A DNA stretch of 64,000 nucleotides. Source: LC029 sp036676475. Lineage in GTDB: Bacteria; Bacillota; Bacilli; Aneurinibacillales; RAOX-1. Both the position numbers and the translations under genes were made by a program. This document shows, in pieces, positions 50,822 to 59,323 of this stretch; position 1 is the stretch's first letter; each line of letters begins with the position of its first letter. Below the pieces are notes generated by a model. That model was not told the DNA's origin and ran no database searches. It saw only the letters and a list, made by a program, of their open reading frames with translations. The stretch is taken from NCBI GenBank assembly GCA_036676475.1, contig JAKFCU010000113.1:1-64000 (forward strand), given 5' to 3'.

Positions 50822-52360
50822 ATGGAAAGCAGATGGGGTCCTTTAGCCCAATATGATTGGTCGGTCATGGCACCCGAATTCACCATCTTGGCGATTGCCA
50901 CGTTGGTATCTTTGATCGATTTATTTACGCCGAACTCCAAGGACCGCCGCTTTTTGGCCTGGTTCGGGATTTTAGGAAGTCTTTTGGCTGGTTGGTTTGT
51001 GTTTCAAAATATAGGCATTGGAGTGGTCGATTTACTCGAAGGCTCCTATCGAATTGATGCTTACGGCAACATCTTTAAGTTGATTTTTCTTGCCGGGACG
51101 ATCTTGACGCTGCTCATGTCGTTGAGTTATTTGGATCGAAAAGAGATTGTCTATCATGGAGAATTCTACTATTTGATCTTGACTGCTCTTTTAGGCGCGA
51201 TGATCATGTCTTCTTCGGCAGACTTGATCACCTTGTTTGTCGGCTTAGAACTTCTTTCTCTATCCTCTTACGTGTTAGTAGGAACGAGAAAGAAAAACTT
51301 ACAGTCCAATGAATCCGCCTTTAAATATGTGGTAAGTGGAGGGATCGCCGCTGCTACCACATTGTATGGGATGAGCTTCTTGTATGGTTTAACAGGTACA
51401 ACGAATATCTTTGACATGTCCGATCGTTTAGGAGAAGCTTATGCGGCTGGAAATGAATTTATCATTTACCTCGCATTCTTCTTGACGTTTGTGGGATTAA
51501 GCTTTAAAATTTCGACGGTTCCTTATCATATGTGGGCACCTGACGTGTATCAAGGCGCTCCTACGCCGATCACCGCTTTCTTGTCGGTTGTATCGAAAGC
51601 AGCTGGTTTTGCTTTGATCTTGCGAGTGTTCATTACATCGTTCCGTTCTGTCGTGGATTATAACAATCCAACCGGCCCAAAATCGGTTTTAGTAGATGAG
51701 ATTACGTTGATTATTGGAATCTTAGCTGCCATTTCCATGATTGTGGGGAATACCTTAGCGGTTCGTCAAACCAACGTAAAGCGTATGATGGCGTACTCTT
51801 CGATTGCCCAAGCTGGTTATATTTTAGTACCATTCGCAACGATTACGTCTTTGGTGTTCGAACAGACGGTATTCTATCTTGTAGCTTATCTGATGATGAA
51901 CATGGGAGCTTTCGCTGTCTTGATGATCGTCACTCGCGATCGCAACAGCGATGATATCAGCAGCTTTGCCGGTCTTTATCACCGTGCGCCGTTCTTGGCG
52001 ATTGCCATGACCTTCTTCCTGCTTTCTTTGGCGGGGATCCCGATTTCTGCGGGTTTCTTCGGGAAGTTCTATATCTTCATGAGTTCGCTTGTGATGGGGA
52101 ACTATTGGTTAGCGGGAATTATGGTAGCGACCAGTGTAGTCTCTTACTTCTACTATTTTGGCATCATCAAACAGATGTATATGCGTGCAGGGGCGACCGA
52201 AAGCCGTTTAGCGGTTCCCGGTTCGATTGCCTTTATCGTCTTGATTGCCTTTATCGGTACAGTAGGAGTTGGGTTGGTGCCTGACACGCTGTTGAACTTT
52301 ATTCATAACAACTTCCCGTTTGCGGAAATGATCATGACGAGTCAAGGTCATCATCAATAG
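50822..52360 (+). CDS. nuoN: NADH-quinone oxidoreductase subunit N
   Basis: This 512-residue antiporter-like subunit ends the operon. It has LELLSLSSYVLVG near residue 143 and the PYHMWAPDVYQGAPTP segment near 238. The ATG follows AGGAGGGTGAGCCG, four bases after nuoM. A terminator follows. With nuoL and nuoM it completes the three pumping modules. Confidence 0.96.
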   Translation: MESRWGPLAQYDWSVMAPEFTILAIATLVSLIDLFTPNSKDRRFLAWFGILGSLLAGWFVFQNIGIGVVDLLEGSYRIDAYGNIFKLIFLAGTILTLLMSLSYLDRKEIVYHGEFYYLILTALLGAMIMSSSADLITLFVGLELLSLSSYVLVGTRKKNLQSNESAFKYVVSGGIAAATTLYGMSFLYGLTGTTNIFDMSDRLGEAYAAGNEFIIYLAFFLTFVGLSFKISTVPYHMWAPDVYQGAPTPITAFLSVVSKAAGFALILRVFITSFRSVVDYNNPTGPKSVLVDEITLIIGILAAISMIVGNTLAVRQTNVKRMMAYSSIAQAGYILVPFATITSLVFEQTVFYLVAYLMMNMGAFAVLMIVTRDRNSDDISSFAGLYHRAPFLAIAMTFFLLSLAGIPISAGFFGKFYIFMSSLVMGNYWLAGIMVATSVVSYFYYFGIIKQMYMRAGATESRLAVPGSIAFIVLIAFIGTVGVGLVPDTLLNFIHNNFPFAEMIMTSQGHHQ

Positions 52361-52367
52361 GTGTCTG

Positions 52368-52400
52368 AAAATCCCCCTTTAGGTAGGGGGATTTTTTTTT
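52368..52400 (+). terminator. Terminator of the nuo operon
   Basis: AAAATCCCCCT / AGGGGGATTTT perfect 11-bp stem with a 6-nt loop and a long T-run. Confidence 0.93.
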
Positions 52401-52690
52401 TCGGATTGCCTTTGACATTTCTATTGTAAATAATTCATATACATACAATACGAAAAATTCACTGCCAAAGGTGGACATCCAATATAACGGGGTGCTTTAG
52501 GATGCGAGCTGCCTTGCATAAATAGATTTCTGAATAGCGTAATTTGTCAGTTATTTTGTTTTAAATAAATTTGTAAATTAAACAAAATTTAAATTTGTCA
52601 TGATAAAATATAAGAATATAGAGTTAGTCCTATAGTCACAGTAGATTGGGTGTAATAATGCAAAAGGGAGTAAATGGAGGTGTTTGGACG
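52401..52690. other. Gap upstream of the SinI-like gene
   Basis: Very AT-rich non-coding DNA. It probably carries the promoter of the SinI-like gene, but I cannot fix one. No gene seen. Confidence 0.4.
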
Positions 52691-52861
52691 ATGGAAATCC
52701 ATACAGAGAAACAAGGAATGGACGAGGAGTGGATCCAACTGATCATGGAGGCACAGGATCTAGGTCTTTCACCAAGTGAAATCAGAGAGTTTTTACAAAG
52801 TGGAAGAGAAGAGTCGCCTAGTAGTCATGAAAAAGAAACAGGACCGTATAAAAGAGGTTAA
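52691..52861 (+). CDS. SinI-like anti-repressor
   Basis: This 56-residue protein contains the SinI dimerisation pattern: DEEWIQLIMEAQDLGLSPS then EIREFL (residues about 10-36). SinI binds SinR and lifts repression of biofilm genes in B. subtilis. The ATG at 52691 is ten bases after GGAGG; an upstream in-frame ATG at 52658 would add 11 residues. It ends in a four-base overlap with the convergent SinR-like gene. Partnership with that repressor is inferred from the shared domain and position. Confidence 0.75.
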   Translation: MEIHTEKQGMDEEWIQLIMEAQDLGLSPSEIREFLQSGREESPSSHEKETGPYKRG

Positions 52862-53190
52862 TCTTTTGTACGGTCCTGTTTCCATTTATTGAACTCTAGA
52901 AAGTCGCGGAATTGTTCTTTACTCACTCCTGATTTCATCGCTTCACGAACAAGATTTGACCATTCGGAATCCAGGTGACCTTTCTCCTGATTTTCATCCT
53001 CGTGAAGGAATAAATCAACCGAAACATCAAGTGCAGATGCAATCTTTTCGAGAAATTGTATAGAAGGATTAGACTGAATATCACGCTCGATCGTGCTTAA
53101 ATAGGATTTAGCTACACCGGCACGTTCTGCGAGTTCAGATATCGATAAGCCTTTCCTCTGACGAAGTTGTTGAACGCGTTTTCCAATCAT
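52858..53190 (-). CDS. SinR-like XRE repressor with C-terminal SinI-type domain
   Basis: This 110-residue repressor has an XRE helix-turn-helix at residues 1-65 (IGKRVQQLRQRKGLSISELA, AKSYLSTIERDIQSNPS) that closely resembles SinR. Its C-terminal domain (SEWSNLVREAMKSGVSKEQF, residues about 78-97) matches the SinI fold through which SinR and SinI pair. I start at ATG 53190 about six bases after TAGGTGATT; a GTG four codons upstream lies in that site. It is convergent with the SinI-like gene, whereas sinI and sinR are in tandem in B. subtilis. Confidence 0.82.
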   Translation of the reverse strand: MIGKRVQQLRQRKGLSISELAERAGVAKSYLSTIERDIQSNPSIQFLEKIASALDVSVDLFLHEDENQEKGHLDSEWSNLVREAMKSGVSKEQFRDFLEFNKWKQDRTKD

Positions 53191-53304
53191 GAACTGAATC
53201 ACCTACTATGTGAAATATCTTTTATTATAACAGAAGAATCAAAACATAAAAATAAAAAATGATGTTTTTTTTAAAACAAGCATATTTTATTTATAACATT
53301 CATA

Positions 53305-53338
53305 AAAAATCGGACTTTCTTAAAAAAGTCCGATTTTT
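53305..53338. terminator. Bidirectional terminator-like hairpin
   Basis: AAAAATCGGACTTT and its exact complement form a 14-bp stem with a 6-nt loop, with A- and T-runs. It lies between the SinR-like promoter and the end of the small zinc-ribbon gene. Confidence 0.8.
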
Positions 53339-53359
53339 CCATGTTTATACTTAGAAAGA

Positions 53360-53545
53360 TTATCCCCTCCCCACCTTAACTGAAAGTATTCCTGGAAACC
53401 CGTTCATTAAGTTTTTTAATTCTTGATTTGAGATTGTAATGTTTTCAATATTATCCATCAATTGTTCACAGCATTTTAATAGAACGGAGTCTGTCAAAAT
53501 TTCTTTTCCACAGCTGGAGCAGCGAAAGCGAAATAGAACATTCAT
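53360..53545 (-). CDS. Small zinc-ribbon protein, unknown
   Basis: This 61-residue protein has CSSCGK near residue 9 and a CC pair near 25, which together could bind zinc. The rest is a mixed hydrophilic tail ending GILSVKVGRG. The ATG at 53545 is seven bases after GGAGGGG, a strong ribosome site, which supports a real gene. I do not recognise a family. It is a single gene, on the same strand as the SinR-like gene, with a terminator just beyond its end. Confidence 0.65.
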   Translation of the reverse strand: MNVLFRFRCSSCGKEILTDSVLLKCCEQLMDNIENITISNQELKNLMNGFPGILSVKVGRG

Positions 53546-53725
53546 CAAAAACCCCTCCTCATTTAATCCATAGTATCTATTTTAAAGCCCTCAGGGGGAC
53601 TATGTAGAAAGGGATGGAAGGATAGCTATATGTTAAGATATATTTATGCAGGAGGAGAGCGGTTCATGTATACTGGTTGAGGGAATAGTGCTAGCGAAGA
53701 TGTTGGATGCCGGCATCCGCGTCCC

Positions 53726-53750
53726 ACCTAAAACATGGTTTAAAAGTGGT
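53726..53750 (+). repeat. 25-bp dispersed motif, copy F
   Basis: ACCTAAAACATGGTTTAAAA then GTGGT. It lies about 60 bases before the Nudix gene, in an otherwise empty gap. Confidence 0.7.
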
Positions 53751-53806
53751 ATCAAGTATCATAATACACTATCCCCTAAATCAAACTTTTAAAGGGAGGT
53801 CTACCC

Positions 53807-54355
53807 ATGGGTTTTGACCAGTGGAAGCTTACCCAATCAACCATCCCTTTCCACGAACGATATATTCGAGTTCGTAAAGACCACCTTTCATCACTGGAAG
53901 GGGATCATACCGAGTATGTTTATTTAGAAGATGAAATTCCTGGTACAGTCATCATTCTCGCCATTACGGATGATCAGCAGATCCCTATTGTCAAACAATA
54001 TCGCTATCCGATCAAGACCCATCAATATAATCTGCCTGGCGGAGTGATTGACCCAGGAGAGACACCGGAACAGGCTGCCCGGCGCGAATTAAGAGAAGAA
54101 ACAGGGATCATCGCCAACGAATGGATTTCAGCAGGAACCTATCATCCCATGGCATCCCATCATACCCGAAAGGCTCATTTGTTTATCGCCAAAGGATTAA
54201 CCATTACGAAACAAGAACTGGATCCGTATGAAGACATTCAAGTTGAATGGAAGCCAGCCGAGGAAGTTATTCAGAACATCATCGCAAATCAATACACCGA
54301 TCTGGAGCTAGGCTTTGCCATTCTTTATGCCAAAGCCAACGGCTACATTATGTAA
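53807..54355 (+). CDS. nudF: Nudix hydrolase, ADP-ribose pyrophosphatase type
   Basis: This 182-residue enzyme matches the ADP-ribose pyrophosphatase family, which splits ADP-ribose to AMP and ribose 5-phosphate. The Nudix box is complete: GGVIDPGETPEQAA then RRELREETGI, residues about 76-99. The ATG follows AAAGGGAGGTCTACCC. Other Nudix substrates cannot be excluded. It is followed after 106 bases by ywzB. Confidence 0.88.
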   Translation: MGFDQWKLTQSTIPFHERYIRVRKDHLSSLEGDHTEYVYLEDEIPGTVIILAITDDQQIPIVKQYRYPIKTHQYNLPGGVIDPGETPEQAARRELREETGIIANEWISAGTYHPMASHHTRKAHLFIAKGLTITKQELDPYEDIQVEWKPAEEVIQNIIANQYTDLELGFAILYAKANGYIM

Positions 54356-54461
54356 GGAAAGGCCCGCCCGAAAACCACGCGGGCACAACAATTGCATTCC
54401 AGCATGAAGGCTATTCAACGCAGCAGGAATGCTATTAGATGAAGGAGTGTGAACCCAACCC

Positions 54462-54698
54462 ATGTTAGAATCCTCTTTTGGAGCAACCGGATTGATTAAT
54501 ATTATCTTATCTCTCGTTTTTATCGCACTCAGCTGGTGGGCGATTCAAAGCTTTCGGTTTGATCTCTTTTTTAAAGACATAAAAAGCCCACAAACGAAAA
54601 TCCTCCAAATCATGCTATCGATTGCCCTAGGTCATAGTGTCGCTCAATTTTTTATGGATTATCTTGGCTGGTCTATCATGTTAAAACAATTGTTTTAG
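54462..54698 (+). CDS. ywzB: DUF1146 membrane protein YwzB
   Basis: This 78-residue membrane protein belongs to DUF1146 (B. subtilis YwzB), function unknown. It has two hydrophobic helices (about residues 8-28 and 46-62) and a central charged loop. Family order ywzB, ywmB, murA, spoIID is the same as in B. subtilis. The nearest ribosome site (GAAGGAG) is about 14 bases before the ATG, which is long. Confidence 0.8.
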   Translation: MLESSFGATGLINIILSLVFIALSWWAIQSFRFDLFFKDIKSPQTKILQIMLSIALGHSVAQFFMDYLGWSIMLKQLF

Positions 54699-54721
54699 TA
54701 CTATATTCGTGGTATAAGTTT

Positions 54722-54776
54722 CCTCGTCCCTGTGAACAATGAGAATACAGGATATATAAAGAAATCAGGGACGAGG
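54722..54776 (+). promoter_or_regulatory. 11-bp inverted repeat whose right arm runs into the ywmB ribosome site
   Basis: CCTCGTCCCTG (54722-54732) and its exact complement (54766-54776) flank a 33-nt loop. The right arm continues into GAGGGGA, the ribosome site of ywmB. It could mask translation, like the repeat at 12814-12862. Confidence 0.55.
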
Positions 54777-54787
54777 GGAATAAAAAA

Positions 54788-55555
54788 ATGAAAAAAGTTT
54801 GGGGAATCCAATCCATTGTCATAGGTTTGACGTTCGTATTTGGCTTAACGGTTTTTGCTGATCAGCAGTCCAAGCAAGATCTACATTCCACCCAAAAATC
54901 TCTTGAACAATTAATGAATGCTATGAAGGAAACGGGGGCTCGAGCCGAACGAATACAACTTCACTATGGAAATGTCCATGAAACATATGATCATGTAGAA
55001 GAAGCGAAAGATTTTGCTGTCAGACTGGGAATGGAAATAGGATTAACCGAAAAAGCGGGAACGGCAAACCAACAAGCCACTGAATTCCGTTTTGAACGCC
55101 TCGAAAATGATGTCCATACTGAACTAAGGGTGATGGTCATACCAAGCCATACCCAACCAGGCCAATGGGATAGCTATGTGATGGTCAAACTAAATGCTGA
55201 GCCAAAAGACCTATCCGCTTTACAGAATCAGCTTTCCCGTGTGTATAAAGTCCTGGAAGGGATGGAAATTATACCTCAATTTAACTCTTGTGTCCAAGGA
55301 ATTGTTAGTGATAAACTGGAAAATGACGTTCAATTAGAACAAATGAATAAACTGCTTGATTTGCTGGGTGCTGAAGTCGTTGAAAAAGTGGAAGACCCCA
55401 CCGTAAAAAGCTTTTCGGCTTATTCTTCTCAATTGCCTTACCATATCTTCACCAACGGCAAGAAAATGAATGTACAAGCTGGAATACATGTGGACCGTCT
55501 CCATCAAATAACTAGAATAACCATTGGAACCCCCATCATCACTATCGAATATTAA
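54788..55555 (+). CDS. ywmB: YwmB/TATA-box-binding-like protein, secreted
   Basis: This 255-residue protein has a signal peptide (residues 1-25) and matches the YwmB family, which is found next to murA and spoIID in spore formers. Its fold is related to the TATA-box-binding domain, but it is exported and not known to bind DNA. Function is unknown; a role at the spore envelope or cell surface is inference. The ATG follows GAGGGGAATAAAAAA. Confidence 0.8.
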   Translation: MKKVWGIQSIVIGLTFVFGLTVFADQQSKQDLHSTQKSLEQLMNAMKETGARAERIQLHYGNVHETYDHVEEAKDFAVRLGMEIGLTEKAGTANQQATEFRFERLENDVHTELRVMVIPSHTQPGQWDSYVMVKLNAEPKDLSALQNQLSRVYKVLEGMEIIPQFNSCVQGIVSDKLENDVQLEQMNKLLDLLGAEVVEKVEDPTVKSFSAYSSQLPYHIFTNGKKMNVQAGIHVDRLHQITRITIGTPIITIEY

Positions 55556-55684
55556 TGAACTATAGTGGTGGAACGGATAGTCTTGAAGAAGCCTGTTCGT
55601 TTTTCGTTGGGGCCCCTTAGGAAATGTGAGGCACCCCATACACCAAATCATGAATGGAATATTAGCAGCGGGGGGAAAGGAACT

Positions 55685-57022
55685 TTGGACAAAATCATAG
55701 TCCACGGTGGAACACGTCTATCCGGAAGAGTAAAAGTCAGCGGAGCAAAAAATGCAGTCCTGCCGATCATTGCGGCTGCCCTTCTGCCCGAAACGGGGAA
55801 AAGCATGATTCATGATGTTCCCGCTTTGGATGATGTTTTCACGATTAGTGAAGTATTGAAGTCCTTAAATGCTCAAGTCACATATGAAGACGGAACACTA
55901 GTTGTCGATTCAACCAGTGTAGACCGTACCGAAACACCTTATGAATTAATCCGTAAAATGCGAGCTTCCTTCCTTGTGATGGGACCACTATTGGCTCGAA
56001 AAGGCAACGCGCGCATATCCCTTCCGGGAGGATGTGCTATTGGGACACGGCCTATTGATCAGCATTTAAAAGGCTTTGAAGCCATGGGTGCGCATATTGA
56101 GCTCGGTCAAGGCTTCATTGAAGCTTCCGTAAAAGGGCGCCTGCGCGGATGCAAAATCTATTTGGATATTGCAAGCGTAGGAGCAACCGAGAATATCATG
56201 ATGGCAGCTACGCTAGCGGAAGGAACGACCATCATCGAGAATGCTGCCCAAGAGCCGGAAATCGTAGATCTAGCTAACTATCTTAATGCTATGGGAGCGA
56301 AGGTTCGCGGTGCTGGAACGGGCACGATCAAGATTGAAGGGGTCGAAACCATGCATGGAGCGGTTCATACCGTCATCCCAGACCGAATTGAAGCGGGCAC
56401 CTTTATGGTGGCTGCCGCAATTACGCGAGGAGATATCTATGTAGAAGGAGCGATTACCGACCACCTTCGTCCCTTGATTGCCAAGCTGAGAGAAATGGGC
56501 GTAATCGTAAAAGAAGGAGAGAACGGCGTTCATGTCACGGCAACAGGCAAGCTTAAAGCTGTCGATGTCAAAACGCTTCCCCATCCTGGCTTCCCAACCG
56601 ATATGCAGTCTCAATTTATGGCTTTATTGCTCACCGCAGAAGGTTCTAGCATTGTATCGGAAACCGTTTTTGAAAACCGGTTCATGCATGTGGATGAATT
56701 CAAGCGGATGGGTGCTAAAATCAAGATTGAAGGACGCAGCGCCATTGTTCAAGGAAGTGCTTCTTTAAAAGGAGCTGAAGTCACCTCTACGGATTTGCGT
56801 GCCGGTGCAGCGCTCGTGTTGACTGGACTGATCTCAGAAGGTCAAACTGAAGTCGGCGGACTTCATCATATTGATCGCGGGTATGTCGATTTGACTGGAA
56901 AGCTTCGTGCTTTAGGGGCCACGATTACCCGTATTTCCGAAGAAGAAGCGAAGCAGAAAGAAGCAGAAGAAGCTGCGGTGAGTACAGGAAAAGTCATTAA
57001 ACTTCGAACTTCCTATGCTTAA
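55685..57022 (+). CDS. murA: UDP-N-acetylglucosamine 1-carboxyvinyltransferase
   Basis: This 445-residue MurA performs the first committed step of peptidoglycan synthesis, adding enolpyruvate to UDP-GlcNAc. The active-site Cys is 117 in PGGCAIGTRP, the fosfomycin target. The N-terminus VSGAKNAVLPI and the RAGAALVLTGL region near 375 are standard. I start at TTG 55685, directly after GGGAAAGGAAC, which gives the common MDKIIVHGG opening; the frame is open 40 codons further upstream but without a good site. A 25-residue acidic/basic tail extends the C-terminus. A very long terminator hairpin follows. Confidence 0.94.
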   Translation: MDKIIVHGGTRLSGRVKVSGAKNAVLPIIAAALLPETGKSMIHDVPALDDVFTISEVLKSLNAQVTYEDGTLVVDSTSVDRTETPYELIRKMRASFLVMGPLLARKGNARISLPGGCAIGTRPIDQHLKGFEAMGAHIELGQGFIEASVKGRLRGCKIYLDIASVGATENIMMAATLAEGTTIIENAAQEPEIVDLANYLNAMGAKVRGAGTGTIKIEGVETMHGAVHTVIPDRIEAGTFMVAAAITRGDIYVEGAITDHLRPLIAKLREMGVIVKEGENGVHVTATGKLKAVDVKTLPHPGFPTDMQSQFMALLLTAEGSSIVSETVFENRFMHVDEFKRMGAKIKIEGRSAIVQGSASLKGAEVTSTDLRAGAALVLTGLISEGQTEVGGLHHIDRGYVDLTGKLRALGATITRISEEEAKQKEAEEAAVSTGKVIKLRTSYA

Positions 57023-57042
57023 ATTAAATGAGGTTGACTCAT

Positions 57043-57115
57043 AAGGGTCTGACTCCCTCTATCTGATACTCTATAAAGTAGAGTATCAGATAGAGGGATC
57101 TGACCCTTATTTTTG
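57043..57115 (+). terminator. Terminator of murA with unusually long stem
   Basis: A 19-bp perfect inner stem (57055-57073 with 57079-57097), a small internal loop and a 7-bp outer stem (AAGGGTC/GACCCTT) are followed by TTATTTTT. Copy 2 of the 51-bp repeat begins directly after. Confidence 0.85.
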
Positions 57116-57166
57116 TACTTATCGGTCAAGTATTATACGCATACGGCTACGCCAGTAGCTTTCTTA
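57116..57166 (+). repeat. 51-bp double-hairpin repeat, copy 2
   Basis: Same as copy 1 except for two bases near the centre. It follows the murA terminator T-run. Confidence 0.85.
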
Positions 57167-57252
57167 AGGCAGCCTCTTTTTCTATGGTCAATTCCCATTC
57201 TCCCCTATTACTGGTAAAATAGAAGTATCATTTGTAAATACGGAGGAGTGCA

Positions 57253-58941
57253 ATGGATTACAAAAAAGAGTATAAACGCTGGCTACAAGCCGAACATCTT
57301 GACCTGGAGCTAAAGCAGCAGCTGCAAGATATCCAAGAAAACGAAAAAGAGATCGAAGACCGCTTTTATAAGCATCTAGAATTTGGGACCGGTGGCCTTC
57401 GAGGTGTTATCGGATCAGGAACCAATCGGATCAACCGCTATACCGTGCGCAAAGCTACGCAAGGCTTAGCTGATTATATCATCAAGCAAGGAGAAGACGC
57501 CAAAAAAGGGGGAGTGGTCATCGCCTATGATTCCCGCCATATGTCTCCTGAATTTGCTCAGGAAGCGGGCCTTGTTCTCGCTAACAACGGGATCAAAGCC
57601 TATGTATTTGAAGAACTGCGCCCCACCCCGGAGCTTTCCTTTGCTGTTCGCCATCTCAGAGCCACTTCCGGTATTGTGATTACGGCTAGCCACAATCCGC
57701 CGGAATACAATGGGTACAAGGTGTATGGATCTGACGGTGCGCAAATTGCTACAGAACTAGCAGATGCGATCACGGCTGAGATTGCCCAGGTAGAAGACGA
57801 ACTCCAAGTCCAAATCATGACTCTGGAAGAAGCGCAGAGCAAGCAGCTGTTTCAATGGATCGGAGCGGAGCTGGACGATACTTATCAGGAGAAGCTCCGC
57901 AGCCTAGCTCTCCAACCTTCTTCTAACAATAAAGAGTACCGGGTCGTCTTTACTCCTCTTCATGGAACGGGGAACAAGCCGGTTCGCCAGATTTTACACG
58001 ATATGGGCTTTGAGCATGTCTATGTTGTACCGGAACAAGAGCTGCCGGATGCGAACTTTTCCACCGTCAAATCACCCAACCCGGAAGAGCATGAAGCCTT
58101 CAAACTGGCCATTGATCTAGCGGAAAAAGTGGGAGCCGATATGATCATGGGAACCGATCCGGATACCGATCGGGTGGGCGTCGTCGTACGAGATGAAGCA
58201 GGTCAATTCGTCGTGTTAACAGGGAACCAGCTAGGGGCACTCCTCTTGGACTATATCTTATCTCAGCAATCCACCCAAGGGAATATACCAGCTAATGGTG
58301 TCGTCATCAAAACGATCGTCACTTCAGAAATAGGCACAGCCGTCGCTTCCCAGTATGGCCTGGAAACCCTGAACACCTTGACCGGCTTTAAATTCATTGG
58401 GGAAAAAATCAAGCAATTTGAGGAAACGAAGGAAAAGACCTTCTTATTCGGATATGAAGAAAGCTATGGCTATTTGGTAGGGGACTTTTGCCGGGATAAA
58501 GATGCCGTGCAAGCCTGCATGATGGCAGCGGAAATGGGTGCGTACTATCAGAAGCAGGGACTTACACTTTACCAAGCCTTACAGAAACTATTTGCAAAAG
58601 TCGGCTATTATAAAGAAGATCTCGTTTCCCTCACCCTAAAAGGGGTAGAAGGTGTGCAAAAAATCAACAACATGATGGACCAGCTTCGCCAACAGCCGCC
58701 AGCCAATATCGGAGAGCTTGCGGTTTCCGAGATGAAAGACTACAAGCAGGGGATCGAAGAATTGCCCCGATCCAATGTTCTGAAGTTTATCCTGGAAGAT
58801 GAATCTTGGTTTGCTGCCCGCCCATCGGGAACGGAGCCGAAAATCAAGTTCTACTTTGGGGTGAAAGGGAGCAGTGCAGAGGATTCGGAAGGAAAGCTGG
58901 AGGAGTTGAAAAAGAATGTGATGAGTTTGATAGAGTCATAG
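57253..58941 (+). CDS. pgcA: Phosphoglucomutase/phosphomannomutase (PgcA-like)
   Basis: This 562-residue alpha-D-phosphohexomutase moves phosphate between C1 and C6 of glucose or mannose, feeding UDP-glucose and wall polymer synthesis. The catalytic serine loop is TASHNPPEYNGYKVYG near residue 142, the metal loop is GTDPDTDRVG near 300, the sugar loop is GYEESYGYL near 400 and the phosphate-binding RPSGTEPKIKFY near 520. Length agrees with B. subtilis PgcA. The ATG follows CGGAGGAGTGCA. It is a single gene inserted between murA and spoIID relative to B. subtilis order. Confidence 0.93.
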   Translation: MDYKKEYKRWLQAEHLDLELKQQLQDIQENEKEIEDRFYKHLEFGTGGLRGVIGSGTNRINRYTVRKATQGLADYIIKQGEDAKKGGVVIAYDSRHMSPEFAQEAGLVLANNGIKAYVFEELRPTPELSFAVRHLRATSGIVITASHNPPEYNGYKVYGSDGAQIATELADAITAEIAQVEDELQVQIMTLEEAQSKQLFQWIGAELDDTYQEKLRSLALQPSSNNKEYRVVFTPLHGTGNKPVRQILHDMGFEHVYVVPEQELPDANFSTVKSPNPEEHEAFKLAIDLAEKVGADMIMGTDPDTDRVGVVVRDEAGQFVVLTGNQLGALLLDYILSQQSTQGNIPANGVVIKTIVTSEIGTAVASQYGLETLNTLTGFKFIGEKIKQFEETKEKTFLFGYEESYGYLVGDFCRDKDAVQACMMAAEMGAYYQKQGLTLYQALQKLFAKVGYYKEDLVSLTLKGVEGVQKINNMMDQLRQQPPANIGELAVSEMKDYKQGIEELPRSNVLKFILEDESWFAARPSGTEPKIKFYFGVKGSSAEDSEGKLEELKKNVMSLIES

Positions 58942-59025
58942 GTAATAATTATTTTGAATGAACGGCTGATAGTATAATAATTGAAAACATAAAAGGCAAG
59001 ATTTAGATTTTAAAAAATAAACGTT

Positions 59026-59057
59026 AAACCCCATGATTACTTATCATGGGTTTTTTT
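59026..59057 (+). terminator. Terminator after pgcA
   Basis: CCCATGAT / ATCATGGG stem with a 5-nt loop and seven T. Copy 3 of the 51-bp repeat starts three bases later. Confidence 0.88.
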
Positions 59058-59059
59058 AG

Positions 59060-59097
59060 TACTTCTCGGAAAGTATTATACGCCAGTAGCTTTCTTA
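59060..59097 (+). repeat. 51-bp double-hairpin repeat, copy 3 (13 bp shorter)
   Basis: It has lost the stretch between the two TACGC/ACGC direct repeats, which removes one arm of the second hairpin. It is joined head to tail to copy 4. Confidence 0.8.
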
Positions 59098-59148
59098 TAC
59101 TTAGAGATCAAGTATTATACGCATAGGGCTACGCCAGTAGCTTTCTTA
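59098..59148 (+). repeat. 51-bp double-hairpin repeat, copy 4
   Basis: Full-length copy with AGAGATC in the first loop. It is in direct tandem with copy 3. The remaining 175 bases to spoIID show no other feature. Confidence 0.85.
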
Positions 59149-59323
59149 TGAAGGATCAGAGGAGATTAAATGAACTCACCTTTGTTATCGATTCGGGAAA
59201 ATATTGCTTTGGACGTAATTCTAGATTCGTTTTTTCTTGAATAGATATGGATTAGAGGATCTTCCGAAGGCCCTGACAGGCACGATTCGACGGAATGCCA
59301 AGAGAGATACGAGGAGGGATGCT

